Shown here one piece after another: positions 55,045 to 63,728 of a stretch of DNA of 64,000 bases (its first letter is position 1; every line of letters begins with the position of its first letter). Source of the DNA: Candidatus Gastranaerophilales bacterium. Its GTDB lineage: Bacteria; Cyanobacteriota; Vampirovibrionia; Gastranaerophilales; Gastranaerophilaceae. The notes beneath the pieces were generated by a model that did not search any database, was not told the DNA's origin, and was given only the letters and a program-made list of their open reading frames with translations. Location: positions 61,406 to 125,405 of the forward strand of contig CALUTD010000004.1 in assembly GCA_944323625.1 (NCBI GenBank), given 5' to 3'. The position numbers and the translations under genes are program-made.

Positions 55045-57777
55045 TTAATCTGCATTCTTTTCAAGCTTGCTCAATCGTTTTTCAAATTCTAAATTCTGCT
55101 TTTCTATCTGCTGTTTTAGTCTTGCATTTTCTTCTTCAAGAGCTGTTATTCTCTTATCTAATCCGAGTATTTTAGCGCACAATTCTTTTATAGAATTTAC
55201 CATTGCCCAAAAGATTTCATTTTGAGATATTGATAAATACCCTTTATCATCTTTAAACACTGAATTTGGGAATATTTTCTGTAATTCCTGCGCTATTACA
55301 CCAACATGAGGTTTTTTCTTCTCATCATCTTTATATGTAAAGTTCTTTACCTGTAATTTGTTGATTTCATCCAAACCGGCATGACTGTCGCCTGTTATGT
55401 TCTTTAAGCGCAGGTCGGAGCGTTTAACCAGTGATGAATATGAAATCTGATTTGCAGTAAAATTACCATTTAAGGTTAAAGTTTTTGTTCCTGTCATACT
55501 ACCATATAAATAGCTATCACCAAGCCTGAACATGTTACTTTCAGTTCCAGAACTAGAAATACCTGACATTATATATATATTGTTACTTCCAGATGTTAAA
55601 TATATACCAGCTCTATAACCAATAGCTAAATTATCAGAACCAGTATCTAGACTATATAAAGAATCAGCACCTAATGATACATTATTATTACCATTGGTCA
55701 ATTTTTGCAATGATCCTGAGCCAACAGCAACATTTACACTTCCATCTGTTAATTTTCTTAATGTGCGATGTCCAAATGCTGTATTATAAGTAGTAGATGT
55801 ACTACTTGCCAATGATTGAGTTCCAATAGCTATATTATTATGTCCTCCATATTTACTATTGTTTACTACTTGTTTTGTCATAGCTTCATAGCCTATTGCT
55901 ATATTATCATATGCATAAAAAGTAGAATCTATATCTGCAAAGGAAGATGCCGTACTTAGTGCATTGTAACCAATTGCAATATTTCGATATCCCGTAACTG
56001 GCGAATTTGAACTACCTGATAACGCATTTGCTCCTACTGCTATATTATATCTAGCAGTGGTAGAATATGCTCCAGCTCTATATCCTATAGCTGTATTTAA
56101 ATTCCCAGAAGAATTACTTGCTAATGACTGGGCACCTACAGCTGTATTTTTATATCCATAACTTGAAACATTACGTCCCTTATTTTTAGCCATAGATTCA
56201 AACCCTACAGCTGTATTATCTGAACCATAATTATTAGAATCTATATTTGTTAAATCAGTAGCAGAACTTAATGAACTAGTACCTATAGCAACATTATGGT
56301 CTCCAGTATTTTTATACGAACTGGTACCAGAAAGAGCAGAAAAACCAAAAGCTACATTAGAAGAACCTGTTGTATTGTAGAACATTGCGGAACTACCTAT
56401 AGCCGTATTATTTTCCCCGGTTGTATTTGAATATAGAGCAGAAGTACCTACTGCTGTATTGCAACTACCATGTGTTATTGAATCATCATTTCCCATTGTA
56501 AGAGCATGATAACCAATTGCTGTATTACTGCTACCTTTTCTGTTATACCACATTGCTCTAGCCCCTAATGCCGTATTGCGAGAACCTGTTGTTAATTCAT
56601 AGCTTGAATTATCGCCAAGAGCTGTATTATAAGAACCTGAAGTAGTTTTCGCCAATGCCCCCATCCCAACAGCAGTATTAAAACTATTACTAATTGTGTT
56701 AAAAGAAGCCAATGCATTACTACCTATGGCCAAATTCCTTCCACTTGTACTTTTCAGGGAACTTAAAGCATTAAAGCCAATTGCAATGTTTGTAGCATTT
56801 GATGTGTTATTTGTATATGAAACAAGAGCATTATTTCCAATTGCAATATTACCCGAAGACGTTGTATTGGATTCCAACGCTCGCATCCCAATTGCAATAT
56901 TTCCACTACCTGTTGTAATAGACTCTAGTGAATCATTACCTATTGATATGTTAGATGAAGAAGAATTGTTTGTTGTAACCGAACCTATTATATCAATAGT
57001 TGCATCATCATTTGTATCAATTAAAACATCAGGCGTTCCCACATATATATTTCTTGAACCTGTAGTATTGTGTGATAATGCTCCATGTCCCACAGCAACA
57101 TTAAATTCCCCTGTAGTATTGTCAAGTAGTGCACTTTCACCAACAGCAGTATTACCATATCCGCCATAGTTTGCTGTTAATGCTCGCCATCCGATTGCAG
57201 TATTTGAAGATGCAATATTTGTTTCAGAATCATTTCCCATTTGGGCTTCAAATCCGACTACTGTATTATAATCTCCATCTGTATATCTTGCGGCTTGATC
57301 ACCAATAGCAACATTACCATCTAATGTTTTTACAGTAGAAAGTGCATTTGAGCCTATTGCTATATTCCCGCTAACAGATTCATTATTTGCAAGTGCATTA
57401 TTTCCGATTGCTATGCTTCTTGAGCCTGAAGTATTATTTGATAATGCTAAATGTCCTAGTGCAACATTAAATTCACCTGTTGTATTTGAAAGTAGTGCAC
57501 TTTCTCCTACTGCAGTATTACCATACCCGCCATAGTTTGCTGTTAATGCTTTCCACCCGATTGCAGTATTAGATTGTGCTCCTGAGTTGTCTTCTTCTTC
57601 ATTACCTTTTAGAGCTTCAAATCCTAATGCAGTATTCAAATCACCGTTATTATATTGGCTTGAATTATTTCCGATTGAAATATTTCCGCATAAGCCATCA
57701 CCTAACTTACTAAATACATTTGTACCAAATCCTAAATTGCCGCATGAACTCGCACTTATGCTTGCAGCTAAAGTCAT
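55045..57777 (-). CDS. Beta-roll fibre protein with S74 auto-processing tail (3' part of split gene)
   Basis: The first ATG gives 910 residues, but the frame is open upstream to the G10 tract. About 700 residues are head repeats of the YadA/Hep_Hag left-handed beta-roll type, with 14-15-residue units such as NTAVGESALLSNTTG and NIAIGNNAL. A 122-residue block is duplicated. The tail has VKRSDLRLKNITG, the self-cleavage site of peptidase S74 chaperones, then HVGVIAQELQKIFP, and a coiled coil at the end. S74 tails trimerise tail spikes and adhesins and then cut themselves off. Eleven G instead of ten would fuse it to the prepilin start at 58091, giving 1015 residues. Confidence 0.8.
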   Translation of the reverse strand: MTLAASISASSCGNLGFGTNVFSKLGDGLCGNISIGNNSSQYNNGDLNTALGFEALKGNEEEDNSGAQSNTAIGWKALTANYGGYGNTAVGESALLSNTTGEFNVALGHLALSNNTSGSRSIAIGNNALANNESVSGNIAIGSNALSTVKTLDGNVAIGDQAARYTDGDYNTVVGFEAQMGNDSETNIASSNTAIGWRALTANYGGYGNTAVGESALLDNTTGEFNVAVGHGALSHNTTGSRNIYVGTPDVLIDTNDDATIDIIGSVTTNNSSSSNISIGNDSLESITTGSGNIAIGMRALESNTTSSGNIAIGNNALVSYTNNTSNATNIAIGFNALSSLKSTSGRNLAIGSNALASFNTISNSFNTAVGMGALAKTTSGSYNTALGDNSSYELTTGSRNTALGARAMWYNRKGSSNTAIGYHALTMGNDDSITHGSCNTAVGTSALYSNTTGENNTAIGSSAMFYNTTGSSNVAFGFSALSGTSSYKNTGDHNVAIGTSSLSSATDLTNIDSNNYGSDNTAVGFESMAKNKGRNVSSYGYKNTAVGAQSLASNSSGNLNTAIGYRAGAYSTTARYNIAVGANALSGSSNSPVTGYRNIAIGYNALSTASSFADIDSTFYAYDNIAIGYEAMTKQVVNNSKYGGHNNIAIGTQSLASSTSTTYNTAFGHRTLRKLTDGSVNVAVGSGSLQKLTNGNNNVSLGADSLYSLDTGSDNLAIGYRAGIYLTSGSNNIYIMSGISSSGTESNMFRLGDSYLYGSMTGTKTLTLNGNFTANQISYSSLVKRSDLRLKNITGDSHAGLDEINKLQVKNFTYKDDEKKKPHVGVIAQELQKIFPNSVFKDDKGYLSISQNEIFWAMVNSIKELCAKILGLDKRITALEEENARLKQQIEKQNLEFEKRLSKLEKNAD
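57132..57580 (-). repeat. 366-nt internal duplication in the fibre gene
   Basis: The block around 57132-57212 recurs at 57498-57578 with few changes, an offset of 366 nt or 122 codons. It reads GWKALTANYGGYGNTAVG in one copy and GWRALTANYGGYGNTAVG in the other. It marks growth of the fibre by in-frame duplication. Confidence 0.75.
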
Positions 57778-57869
57778 ATCTGTATTATTACTTGCTTTTT
57801 CATAAAAAGAAATAAACGAAGAATCAATTCCCTCGGGCTTTACAATAGAAAGTTTAGCCGTTTGATCCT

Positions 57870-58091
57870 CTAAATCCCCCCCCCCGAGGTTCCTACAAGT
57901 ACAGATTGACTATCACCCACTGCGGCATAAACGTCATTACTTGTACCCTGACTTGCAAATCTCCAGGGATTTTCATTTATCGATGCTGCTTTTCTTGTTA
58001 TAGTCGGAACTGTTGCCGCCAAAATCATGCTTGTTACAAGCAAAGATATCAACAATTCGGCAAGTGAAAATGCTCTTTCTTTTTTAATCAT
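57870..58091 (-). CDS. Prepilin-like N-terminal part of the split fibre gene
   Basis: This 73-residue frame reads MIKKERAFSLAELLISLLVT, a prepilin leader cut before Phe with Glu5 and a hydrophobic helix, then a short linker ending VLVGTSGGG. It stops four bases after a run of ten G. Its natural continuation lies in another frame: 314 nt separate this ATG from the downstream ATG, two bases over a multiple of three, so 11 G (or 8) would join them with no stop between. It is the export and anchoring end of the large fibre, present here in the OFF state. Confidence 0.8.
   Translation of the reverse strand: MIKKERAFSLAELLISLLVTSMILAATVPTITRKAASINENPWRFASQGTSNDVYAAVGDSQSVLVGTSGGGI
57876..57885 (-). 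repeat. Homopolymer G10 at the junction of the split fibre gene
   Basis: Ten C on the plus strand (G on the coding strand) sit exactly between the prepilin-like part and the beta-roll part. Length 10 gives a stop four bases later; length 11 opens the 1015-codon frame. Confidence 0.9.
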
Positions 58092-58243
58092 AATTTTTTA
58101 CTTCCATTTCAATACAATTACTTATTATTTTGATACCCAATTTTCTTGTTTTTTAAACATTTTACATATTATCATATTTTTATAAAATAATAAAGGAGAA
58201 AATAAATTTCTCCCTGTAATACAAAAAAATTTAAGTCTTTTTA

Positions 58244-58687
58244 TCAGCCAACACCTTTAAATTTTGGAGTTGCTCTATCTATACCGCTGCTTTCTGCTTC
58301 TTCTACGGCTTCTAATTGTTTTTGGAGCGCCGTCACTTGCGTATCAAGCCTTTTTACAACCATTTCAATAGAGTTTTCTTTTACAGATACTTTATAAATT
58401 TCTCGGTTTATATCATCTAATTCTGCTTGGAATCTTTCTTCTTTTGCGCTTATTTCGGCATTTATAGAATTTCTTGCATCAGTACCATCAGCGCCTGCCA
58501 ATTTTTCGTATAAATCTGCCAGTTCTTCTGATTGAGAAGCTTGTATACTACTCATTTGCTGCTGCAGAGATAATGTTTTTGTTGCTAAATTATACTGCTC
58601 GTTAGATCTTTGTGTCTGTTGTAGTTCAACACAATTTAATTGACCCGTTAATACCAGTTTCCTTGATGCGAATAGAGCGTATCCCAT
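58244..58687 (-). CDS. Coiled-coil protein with MG-Y-RK-LT start
   Basis: From the ATG at 58687 the protein has 147 residues. It opens MGYALFASRKLVLTGQLNCVE in the same pattern as the short protein at 43 kb, then forms two coiled coils separated by a Gly/Asp turn (AGADGTDARN). The end is GIDRATPKFKGVG. AAGGAAAAG lies before this ATG; a start 42 nt upstream adds only Lys-rich residues. It precedes the split fibre gene by 152 nt. Role unknown, perhaps a structural or secretion helper. Confidence 0.6.
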   Translation of the reverse strand: MGYALFASRKLVLTGQLNCVELQQTQRSNEQYNLATKTLSLQQQMSSIQASQSEELADLYEKLAGADGTDARNSINAEISAKEERFQAELDDINREIYKVSVKENSIEMVVKRLDTQVTALQKQLEAVEEAESSGIDRATPKFKGVG

Positions 58688-59061
58688 TTTCTTTTCCTTT
58701 TTATTATTTGTTTTTTGTTTTTTCTCCATTTATAATATTTTTATATTATTTTTGAAAAAAAAGCCGACCATTAAGGCGGCTGCCAAATTTTTGGGGAGGG
58801 AGGTTTGTTTTGGGCTTTCACCCTTATGTTACTAATATCGGCATAATTTCTTTTTAACTTTAATTTTTATTTAAATTATTTTTCACAAAAAACCTAAAAC
58901 CCTTTATTTATAAGAATTATAGCAATTTACAAAACTTAATATTTTTAAATAATTAAAAGATAATTTTTGTAAAAATTAAAAAAAATTCAATTAAAAAGCG
59001 CAAAAAATTTTTTTTGAGTTTTTGATTTAAGTGTAAAGAGTAAAGACAAACGGACACCAAA
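58688..59061. other. Divergent intergenic region with structured leader
   Basis: It holds the T8 hairpin, a purine-rich GGGGAGGGAGG run, a GGGTGAAAGCCC mini-hairpin with a GNRA loop, and long AT-rich DNA before the 5'-nucleotidase-like gene. No gene was found. A GCCGA segment near 58850 could pair with the terminator arm TCGGC. Confidence 0.5.
58753..58785 (-). terminator. Terminator-like hairpin in the leader of the coiled-coil gene
   Basis: On the minus strand AGCCG-CC pairs with GG-CGGCT and is followed by eight T, about 65 nt before the ATG at 58687. No gene ends upstream on this strand, so it would act in the 5' leader. Confidence 0.6.
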
Positions 59062-60639
59062 ATGAACATACTGGCCCAATACATAAAAACTCAAAATCTT
59101 ACGGCATTTCCCTCCGTAAATCGTGTTCCTGCTAAACATATAAATTTCAAAACTCCCTATTCATCTGCAAAAACTTCAATATTCTATATAAATGATATAC
59201 ATGGTCAAGTTCCTAAAATGCAAAGGTTGGTTTCGGCGGCCGAGCATGCAGACATTGATGCAAAAAATAACGGAGCAGATATTTTAAAATTAAGTTCCGG
59301 GGATACTTTTATAGGTTCAGATGATAAAAGAAACCATGTTGCTGCAAGTTTTTTGAATCTTGCAGGAATTGATGCGCAGGCGCTTGGCAATCATGAATTT
59401 GACATTACCGCTTCAATATGCGGTAATTTATTAAAAAATTCACATTCAAAAATTTTAGGTGCTAACTTAAATTTCCCTGATAATAATTCTGAATTATCCA
59501 AAAAAATTATGCGCTCTACCATAATTGAAGGAAAGAACGGAGAAAAGTACGGGCTTATCGGTATTCAACCCACTGATTTACATACAAGAATAAAGAAAAA
59601 AGAGGGCTTGGAAGGTATTACTGTTGATGATAAAGAAGAAACTCTCAAAGAAATAAAAACAGAAGTTGATAAACTTAAAGGTCAGGGATTAAACAAAATA
59701 ATATTACTATCACATGCCGGTAATGAATTTGAAAAAGAAATAGCGCAAAGTATTGATGGAATTGATGTAATTTTAGGTGGCCATTCACATGATTTAATTG
59801 AAGGTGTAACACCGGGTGAAAATTTATTTTATTCACCGTCAGGCGAACCGGTAGTGATTACTCAGGCAGGAAGAGACGGTAATTATTACGGTGTATTGAA
59901 TTTGGAATTTAACGATAAAGGACAAATAACATACATTCAAAATAATGTAAATGATACAAATATATATTCCCCAAATATTATAATGACAAAAGAGGCCGAT
60001 AAAATTTTGGGAGAATCGCCAGTAATAGGAAATTTAAAAGATTCTGACCCAATTCCGAAAGATAATCTTATTGAAGAAAATCCGTGGGCAGATTTTGTAG
60101 GTGATGCTTTAAGAACAAGGTTGGATGCCGATATTTGTCTAATAAATTCGGCAAATTTCAGAGGAAGCGTTGATAAAGGAAGAATAACCGAAAGAGATAT
60201 AACAAGTATTTTCCCGTTTAATAACACACTATATAAAGTTAAACTTGATGAAGAAGATTTGGTTGATGCAATTAAGAAAGCTGCAAAAAGTTATGCTGCC
60301 GATAATCATAAACCAGGTATACTGCAAGTTTCGGGGTTATCATATACAATAGATAAAAATGGTAATCTTTTAGAGCTTACATTTACCGATAAAAATAATC
60401 AAAAACATCCTATAGATATAAATAATCCTGATGAGGATAAAGTTTATACTGCAATATATGATGAATTTTTAATAAACGGCGGCGACGATATGGAGATGCT
60501 TGCAAAAGATGAAGATGATGAAGATGAAATAATTGAAAAATATGATTTTGATAAAGATAAAGTGACTATTGACTACATTAAAAGTTTAAATCAACCATTT
60601 GAAGTTAGAAAAGATAACAGAATTAAAGTTGTAGGATGA
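59062..60639 (+). CDS. 5'-nucleotidase/UshA-type metallophosphoesterase
   Basis: The 525-residue protein has a calcineurin-like N-terminal domain (YINDIHGQ, LSSGDTFIG, LGNHEFD, LLSHAGNEFE, LGGHSHD) that binds two metals, and a C-terminal 5'-nucleotidase domain (DAICL-like DADICLINSANFRG, FPFNNTLYKV, INGGDDM). Such enzymes are usually periplasmic and take phosphate from nucleotides, but no signal peptide is present; instead the N-terminus has HINFKTPYSS, a motif like those in the AAA+ locus proteins. The cell compartment is thus unclear. Confidence 0.85.
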   Translation: MNILAQYIKTQNLTAFPSVNRVPAKHINFKTPYSSAKTSIFYINDIHGQVPKMQRLVSAAEHADIDAKNNGADILKLSSGDTFIGSDDKRNHVAASFLNLAGIDAQALGNHEFDITASICGNLLKNSHSKILGANLNFPDNNSELSKKIMRSTIIEGKNGEKYGLIGIQPTDLHTRIKKKEGLEGITVDDKEETLKEIKTEVDKLKGQGLNKIILLSHAGNEFEKEIAQSIDGIDVILGGHSHDLIEGVTPGENLFYSPSGEPVVITQAGRDGNYYGVLNLEFNDKGQITYIQNNVNDTNIYSPNIIMTKEADKILGESPVIGNLKDSDPIPKDNLIEENPWADFVGDALRTRLDADICLINSANFRGSVDKGRITERDITSIFPFNNTLYKVKLDEEDLVDAIKKAAKSYAADNHKPGILQVSGLSYTIDKNGNLLELTFTDKNNQKHPIDINNPDEDKVYTAIYDEFLINGGDDMEMLAKDEDDEDEIIEKYDFDKDKVTIDYIKSLNQPFEVRKDNRIKVVG

Positions 60640-60738
60640 CAAATTAACAAAACTACACAAGCGGTTAATAACGTTGATTTTTTTGTGATTAAATAAGATA
60701 ATTTCATGTAATCGGGATAAAATTTGGAGGGCGTTATT

Positions 60739-62742
60739 ATTAAAATCAGAAATATTTTAGCAACACTAATAACAGTAGTCTGTTTAACATCAGTTTGTTT
60801 TGCCATGACTCCGGAGGCTAATCGTTATTATAGAAACGCGTGTAAATTATCGGATGAAACAAAATATACAGAAGCTCTTGAAGATTTAAATAAAGCAATA
60901 CAATTAAGTCCTGATGATGCCATTTTGTATACAAAACAGGCCGGGATATATACAGAGCTGGGCCAGTGGGCAAATGCTACAGATTCATATAAAAAAGCGT
61001 TAAAATTAAGACCCGACGATGCTTTTATATACATTAGTCTCGGAAATATTTTTGAACAACTTCAAGATTATAAAAATGCGCTTGAAGCATATAATCAGGC
61101 TATGAAAATATTCCCCGAGTACAAATATAATTATTTGAATCTTGCAAGTGTAATGACTCATTTAAAGAAAGACGAAGAAGCCATAAAATATTATCAAATG
61201 TTCCTTACTTATTATCCCGAATCACTGGATGCAAGAGAAAATATGGCTTCAATTTATTTAAGAAGCAACAGACCTAAAGATGCCGCTGAAATATACAGTG
61301 ATATTTATCTGAAAGATCCGGGGGCATTCCAAAATTATTCTAACTATGGATTGGCATTATATAGAATTTCCGACTATTCAAATGCAGAAAGAATATTATC
61401 CAAAGCACTAGAAAAAGATGAAAATGATTATGTTGCAAGAGCTAACTTAGCTTATGTATATTTGGCGCAGGATAAAATTCAACTTGCAGAATCTGAATTT
61501 GAAAAAGCTTTAAGTATTCAACCCGATATGAATTCAATCAGATTCGATTATGCAAACTTGCTTGCGGATAAACAGCAATATGATGAAGCTCTTCATCAAT
61601 ACAATGAATATTTAAAAACCTGTAAAGACAATGATATTGCATACCTGAATGCGGGAATTATATATTCTAAAAAAGGTGAATATCAAAATGCAATAAATGT
61701 CCTTGAAGAGGGCAAGAATGTTTCACCAAAGAACAAAGAAATTTTAAAAGAACTTGCTAAAGCTTATCACCTTAATAAACAATATGATTCTGCCGTAAGT
61801 GTATATGATTCTCTGCTTACGTTAGACCCTGATAATACAGAATTACTGCTTAATAAAGGTATTGCGCTGCATGCACTTAAGAAATATCAGGAGTCAATTG
61901 ATATTTACAATTCCGTACTGGCTAAGGAACCGGAAAATAAAACTGCAAAGGATTATTTGACAAAAGCATATATTGCACAAGGAGACAGCTTATTCAGTCA
62001 ATCAGAATACAAAAAAGCTGTAAACAGCTATGAAGAAGCACTTAATACCGAACCTGAAAATCCGATTATATATATAAAAATGGCAAATGCTTATGAAAAA
62101 ATCGGCTCTAAATCAAAAGTTATTGAAAATTATGAAAAAGCAATGGCGCTTGCTCCTGAAAATGCCGAAGTACTTTCTTCCTATGCCAAAACATTAACTA
62201 AATATAACCAAACTGATGAAGCTCAGATTGTTTATGAAAAAGCTATGAATTCTACAGAAACTACAAATGAAGATAAGTTTAACAACTTTTTAACCCTTGC
62301 AGACAGTTATTATAAAAACAAAAATTATAATAAAGCTTTGGTTGAATATCAAAACGCACGCAGTCTTAACCCAAATGACGAAGTTGTTAATATTAAAATC
62401 GGTAATACGTATAAAATTATGTCCGATTTGGACAATGCAATAAAATATTATAAGAATGCAATAGAAATAAACTCATCTAACCCCGATGCATATTTTAATA
62501 TGGGGTTATGTCTTGCCGAAATGAACAATCTATCGGAAGCAAAAACCAGTTTTGAAAAAGTTGTTGAATTAAAAAGTGATTATGCTTATGCTTATTATGC
62601 GTTAGGGCTTACATTTGAGAAAGAAAAAAATCTTGAAAAAGCAATAGAAAATTATGAATATTTTGTTCAATACAGTCAAGACAAGAATCTTACAAATAAT
62701 GTTAAGAACAAAATTAATAACTTGAGAAAAAAATTAGAATGA
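60739..62742 (+). CDS. Exported TPR protein with apparent AUU start codon
   Basis: The protein has about 667 residues: a signal peptide (IKIRNILATLITVVCLTSVC, cleavage near CFA) and about sixteen TPR units such as AILYTKQAGIYTELGQWANA and YAYYALGLTFEKEKNLEKAI. A full GGAGG site lies at 60726-60730, and the only codons at proper distance in frame are ATT at 60736 and 60739; the TTG at 60724 overlaps the ribosome site and cannot be used with it. An AUU start is therefore inferred. It overlaps the next gene by 4 nt. Confidence 0.78.
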   Translation: MKIRNILATLITVVCLTSVCFAMTPEANRYYRNACKLSDETKYTEALEDLNKAIQLSPDDAILYTKQAGIYTELGQWANATDSYKKALKLRPDDAFIYISLGNIFEQLQDYKNALEAYNQAMKIFPEYKYNYLNLASVMTHLKKDEEAIKYYQMFLTYYPESLDARENMASIYLRSNRPKDAAEIYSDIYLKDPGAFQNYSNYGLALYRISDYSNAERILSKALEKDENDYVARANLAYVYLAQDKIQLAESEFEKALSIQPDMNSIRFDYANLLADKQQYDEALHQYNEYLKTCKDNDIAYLNAGIIYSKKGEYQNAINVLEEGKNVSPKNKEILKELAKAYHLNKQYDSAVSVYDSLLTLDPDNTELLLNKGIALHALKKYQESIDIYNSVLAKEPENKTAKDYLTKAYIAQGDSLFSQSEYKKAVNSYEEALNTEPENPIIYIKMANAYEKIGSKSKVIENYEKAMALAPENAEVLSSYAKTLTKYNQTDEAQIVYEKAMNSTETTNEDKFNNFLTLADSYYKNKNYNKALVEYQNARSLNPNDEVVNIKIGNTYKIMSDLDNAIKYYKNAIEINSSNPDAYFNMGLCLAEMNNLSEAKTSFEKVVELKSDYAYAYYALGLTFEKEKNLEKAIENYEYFVQYSQDKNLTNNVKNKINNLRKKLE

Positions 62743-63143
62743 AAAAAATAACACTATTTTTTCTGTTTATTTCTTTAATATTCTTTTGCGGATTTAAAAG
62801 GTACGAAAAACCTTATATAATCCTTTCATCGGGAAGCATTACATCTGAAAATTTAAAAAGAATTGAAAGGGTATTTCCAACCGGACAAAGAATAAACATA
62901 GGTTTGGCTGCGCCTGACGGTTTTAAAGATTACGGAATAAGGAAACAGCTTTCAAAACAGGACGATAAAACCTCAAATTGGGGATTTTCAATAATACAGT
63001 CAAGCGACTTTTATATAGATAAAACTCAAAACTTATATAAAGATTACATTTATATTTATCGGCCCGGGCATTATATTTTGCAGTTTTTTTACATTAATAA
63101 CAAAAGATATCCTTTTGCGCATGTTGAATTTAAAGTAATATAA
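62739..63143 (+). CDS. Small exported protein coupled to the TPR gene
   Basis: The 134-residue protein has an N-terminal hydrophobic segment ending FFCGFKR; the Cys could be lipidated, but the lipobox is poor. The rest is a beta-rich domain with GLAAPDGFKDYGIRKQL and a C-terminal YILQFFYINNKRYPFAHVEF. ATGA overlap with the TPR gene indicates joint expression. No family recognised. Confidence 0.6.
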   Translation: MKKITLFFLFISLIFFCGFKRYEKPYIILSSGSITSENLKRIERVFPTGQRINIGLAAPDGFKDYGIRKQLSKQDDKTSNWGFSIIQSSDFYIDKTQNLYKDYIYIYRPGHYILQFFYINNKRYPFAHVEFKVI

Positions 63144-63166
63144 AAGTTTTAGTTGCAAGTCTATAA

Positions 63167-63728
63167 GCATAAAAAAAGCAGCCATATATTTTGTATGGCT
63201 GCAAATAGGAAGTAAATTTATTTATGATTTTGTGATTGTTAAATTTTTTTATTTTAATCGTATTAGGTTTTAGTTTCAGGTTCTTACCGATTAAGTATGT
63301 TATAATAGAACTATGAACAAAACTTATGCCGTTTATATTATGTCAAATTATTCCGAAACTTCTTTATATATTGGAGTGACAAGTAACCTGCAAAAACGAA
63401 TTTGGGAACACAAGAATAAAATCATTAAAAGTTTTACTAAAAAATATAATGTTGATAAATTAGTATACTATGAATTAACAGATTCTATTGAATCGGCAAT
63501 AAATATAGAAAAACAATTAAAACATTGGCATAGGCAATGGAAAATAAATTTGATTAAGAGAATGAATCCCGAATTTAAAGACTTGTCTTTAGATTGGGAA
63601 TAAAATTCATGTGTAATTCACTATTGGTAAGATTCTGAACAGTGCGAAAAATTAACTGATTTAAATAAATTAATTTTTCTGCACTTTCAGAATGACAGTA
63701 TGATTTTTTCTTTTTGTCACTGAATCAC
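63167..63728 (+). mobile_element. Repeat copy B carrying a GIY-YIG gene
   Basis: The flanking blocks match copy A: GCATAAAAAAAGCAGCC, a hairpin whose stem differs but still pairs (GCAGCCATA/TATGGCTGC), TTTTAATCGTATTAGG, TTTCAGGTTCTTACCG, and CATGTGTAATTC (63608-63619) and GTCACTGAATCAC (63716-63728). Between them the 42-nt middle is replaced by 318 nt with the nuclease gene. Imperfect inverted repeats TTCAGGTTCTTACCGA (63275-63290) and TTGGTAAGATTCTGAA (63624-63639) match 13 of 16 and bound a 365-bp core. Confidence 0.65.
63313..63603 (+). CDS. GIY-YIG domain endonuclease (small, single-domain)
   Basis: The 96-residue protein is a lone GIY-YIG domain: YAVYIMSNYSETSLYIGVTS gives the two short strands, LQKRIWEHKNK the catalytic Arg and helix, KLVYYELTDSIESAINIEKQ the Glu, then KHWHRQWKINLIKR. 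GIY-YIG nucleases cut DNA in repair, homing and mobile elements. It lies between terminal inverted repeats, with TATAAT about 14 nt upstream of its ATG, and has no other domain for target choice. Confidence 0.85.
   Translation: MNKTYAVYIMSNYSETSLYIGVTSNLQKRIWEHKNKIIKSFTKKYNVDKLVYYELTDSIESAINIEKQLKHWHRQWKINLIKRMNPEFKDLSLDWE

Noticed and set aside
56696..57169. 157-codon plus-strand frame opposite the fibre gene
   Set aside because: Antisense shadow of the repetitive beta-roll units, with no start signals.
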